From contig QIDL01000032.1 of NCBI GenBank assembly GCA_003228415.1, forward strand, positions 1 through 6,643: a stretch of DNA of 6,643 bases, in the 5' to 3' direction. Below are positions 5,762 to 6,643 of this stretch, piece after piece. Position numbers and translations under genes: made by a program. This stretch comes from Gammaproteobacteria bacterium (GTDB taxonomy: Bacteria; Pseudomonadota; Gammaproteobacteria; Pseudomonadales; Azotimanducaceae). Positions within the stretch are counted from its first letter, which is position 1. Each line of letters starts with the position of its first letter. The notes under the pieces are model-generated. The model worked only from the letters and a program-made list of their open reading frames with translations. It had not been told where the DNA came from and did no database searches.

Positions 5762-6643
5762 ATGGAATCGAAAGCCCGTTTGCTGGCCGTCGCACTGGTA
5801 TCACTCGTGCTCGGCTTTTTGATCAGCAGATTCCTGGAAAACGATGCCGCGAGTGATGCCGCTGTTGTGCAGCAGGATTCCACAGTTTCTGTTTCTGACA
5901 AGACGATCAACGGTGAATCGTCGAGTGGCGACCTTCCGGTCTTAGCGTTCAAACACACCCCGTCGATTCGACCGACGGTGACCTATCGGATCAAGGTCGA
6001 TCCGGTTCGTCCCGCGGCCGTGATCGAATCGTCAACCGATGATTCGGCAGGGCGGCGCGAGTCGGCCGCGGAAGATGAGATCGAAGAACAGCCGGATCTG
6101 GATTTCGTCGCCATGCTGAGTGAGGAAGGCGATGACGTCGATGACGTCGATGAAGGATTTGATGATCTCGAGCCCGGCACTCTGACCCGCATGACCTGGC
6201 GGGCCGGAGAATCTCTATATGGTTCCTCCATCCCGACACCGGTATTGGTGGCCCAGGGTCTCGAGTCGGGTCCGACGTTGTGCTTGACCGGTGCCGTGCA
6301 CGGGGATGAACTCAATGGCATTGAGATCGTGCGGCGGCTGATGTACGCCATCAATCCGGAGAAGCTCCACGGCCAGGTGATCGGCGTGCCGATCGTCAAC
6401 CTTCAGGGTTTTGAACGGCATTCCCGCTATCTTCCTGACCGGCGGGATCTCAATCGGTTTTTTCCCGGCAATCCGACAGGCAGCTCGGCCTCTCGGATCG
6501 CCCACAGCTTTTTCGAGCAGGTGATCTCACACTGCAGCGCCCTGGTGGATCTGCACACAGGATCCTTTCACCGCACCAACCTGCCGCAACTCAGGGCGAA
6601 TCTGGCCGATGAGTCGGTCCTCGACCTTACCCGGGGTTTCGGT
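5762..6643 (+). CDS. Membrane-anchored succinylglutamate desuccinylase/aspartoacylase-family protein (C-terminus beyond window)
   Basis: 294 residues are visible and the frame is open at the right edge. Family: AstE/AspA zinc-dependent amidohydrolases related to M14 carboxypeptidases, which split N-acyl amino acids. Metal ligands are recognisable: His180 and Glu183 in GAVHGDELNG and His265 in VDLHTGS. The substrate-binding signature DLNR is at 229-232, followed by FFPG. Unlike cytosolic AstE, it starts with MESKAR and a hydrophobic segment (about 7-25), a signal anchor or uncleaved signal. A linker of roughly 110 residues follows, with a strongly acidic part (about 104-137, including a DDVDDVDEGFDD run) before the catalytic domain begins near 140. 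The enzyme domain would therefore lie in the periplasm. The start at 5762 is chosen because the in-frame ATG at 5732 overlaps a perfect TATAAT; that start would add 10 residues. The Shine-Dalgarno match is weak. An envelope target such as an acylated amino acid, peptide or lipid is inference. Confidence 0.85.
   Translation, partial: MESKARLLAVALVSLVLGFLISRFLENDAASDAAVVQQDSTVSVSDKTINGESSSGDLPVLAFKHTPSIRPTVTYRIKVDPVRPAAVIESSTDDSAGRRESAAEDEIEEQPDLDFVAMLSEEGDDVDDVDEGFDDLEPGTLTRMTWRAGESLYGSSIPTPVLVAQGLESGPTLCLTGAVHGDELNGIEIVRRLMYAINPEKLHGQVIGVPIVNLQGFERHSRYLPDRRDLNRFFPGNPTGSSASRIAHSFFEQVISHCSALVDLHTGSFHRTNLPQLRANLADESVLDLTRGFG
6131..6157 (+). repeat. Short 9-bp repeat encoding the acidic linker
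   Basis: GATGACGTC occurs twice in tandem (6131-6139, 6140-6148), followed by the related GATGAAGGA (6149-6157). It is in frame and encodes DDV DDV DEG in the acidic linker of the desuccinylase-like protein, so linker length could vary between strains. Confidence 0.7.

Noticed and set aside
5983..6399. Minus-strand open frame of 138 codons rich in Ser
   Set aside because: It lies antisense to the acidic linker and catalytic core of the desuccinylase-like gene; the Ser richness comes from the complement of Asp/Glu codons.

Overview
The window looks like chromosomal DNA of a GC-rich proteobacterium, probably an uncultured or marine/soil gammaproteobacterium. The evidence is dense short-gap gene packing, Shine-Dalgarno sites before most starts, and lipid-catabolism families (FadE-type acyl-CoA dehydrogenase, MFE-2-type SDR, GPH-type MFS permease) that are common in such genomes. 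The taxon is inferred from gene content and protein style only; there is no rRNA or other marker gene.

Layout: (1) Bases 1-628, minus strand: N-terminal 209 residues of an acyl-CoA dehydrogenase, cut by the window edge. (2) Bases 629-919: a divergent intergenic region with candidate promoters in both directions and a tandem array of a 14-bp unit. (3) Bases 920-4082, plus strand: a tight run of three genes. These are a zinc-free MDR oxidoreductase (quinone reductase/enoyl reductase-like), an SDR resembling the 3-hydroxyacyl-CoA dehydrogenase domain of peroxisomal multifunctional enzyme type 2, and an exported protein of unknown function. The last 7 codons of the third gene are repeated as 21-bp units across its stop codon. 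(4) Bases 4196-5614: a 12-helix GPH/MFS_2-type permease, probably in the same functional cluster. (5) From 5762 to the window end: a membrane-anchored zinc carboxypeptidase-like protein of the succinylglutamate desuccinylase/aspartoacylase (AstE/AspA, M14-like) family, with its own near-perfect -10 box, cut at its C-terminus.

How they may work together (inference): the permease would import a substrate, and the acyl-CoA dehydrogenase, MDR reductase and SDR would carry out redox steps on acyl-CoA or alicyclic intermediates. The exported protein would act in the periplasm or outer envelope. This suggests an uncharacterised catabolic locus for a lipid, isoprenoid or steroid-like compound, but no residue in the window identifies the substrate. 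The desuccinylase-like gene is probably a separate transcription unit. I see no tRNA, rRNA, CRISPR, transposase or integrase, and no convincing intrinsic terminator.
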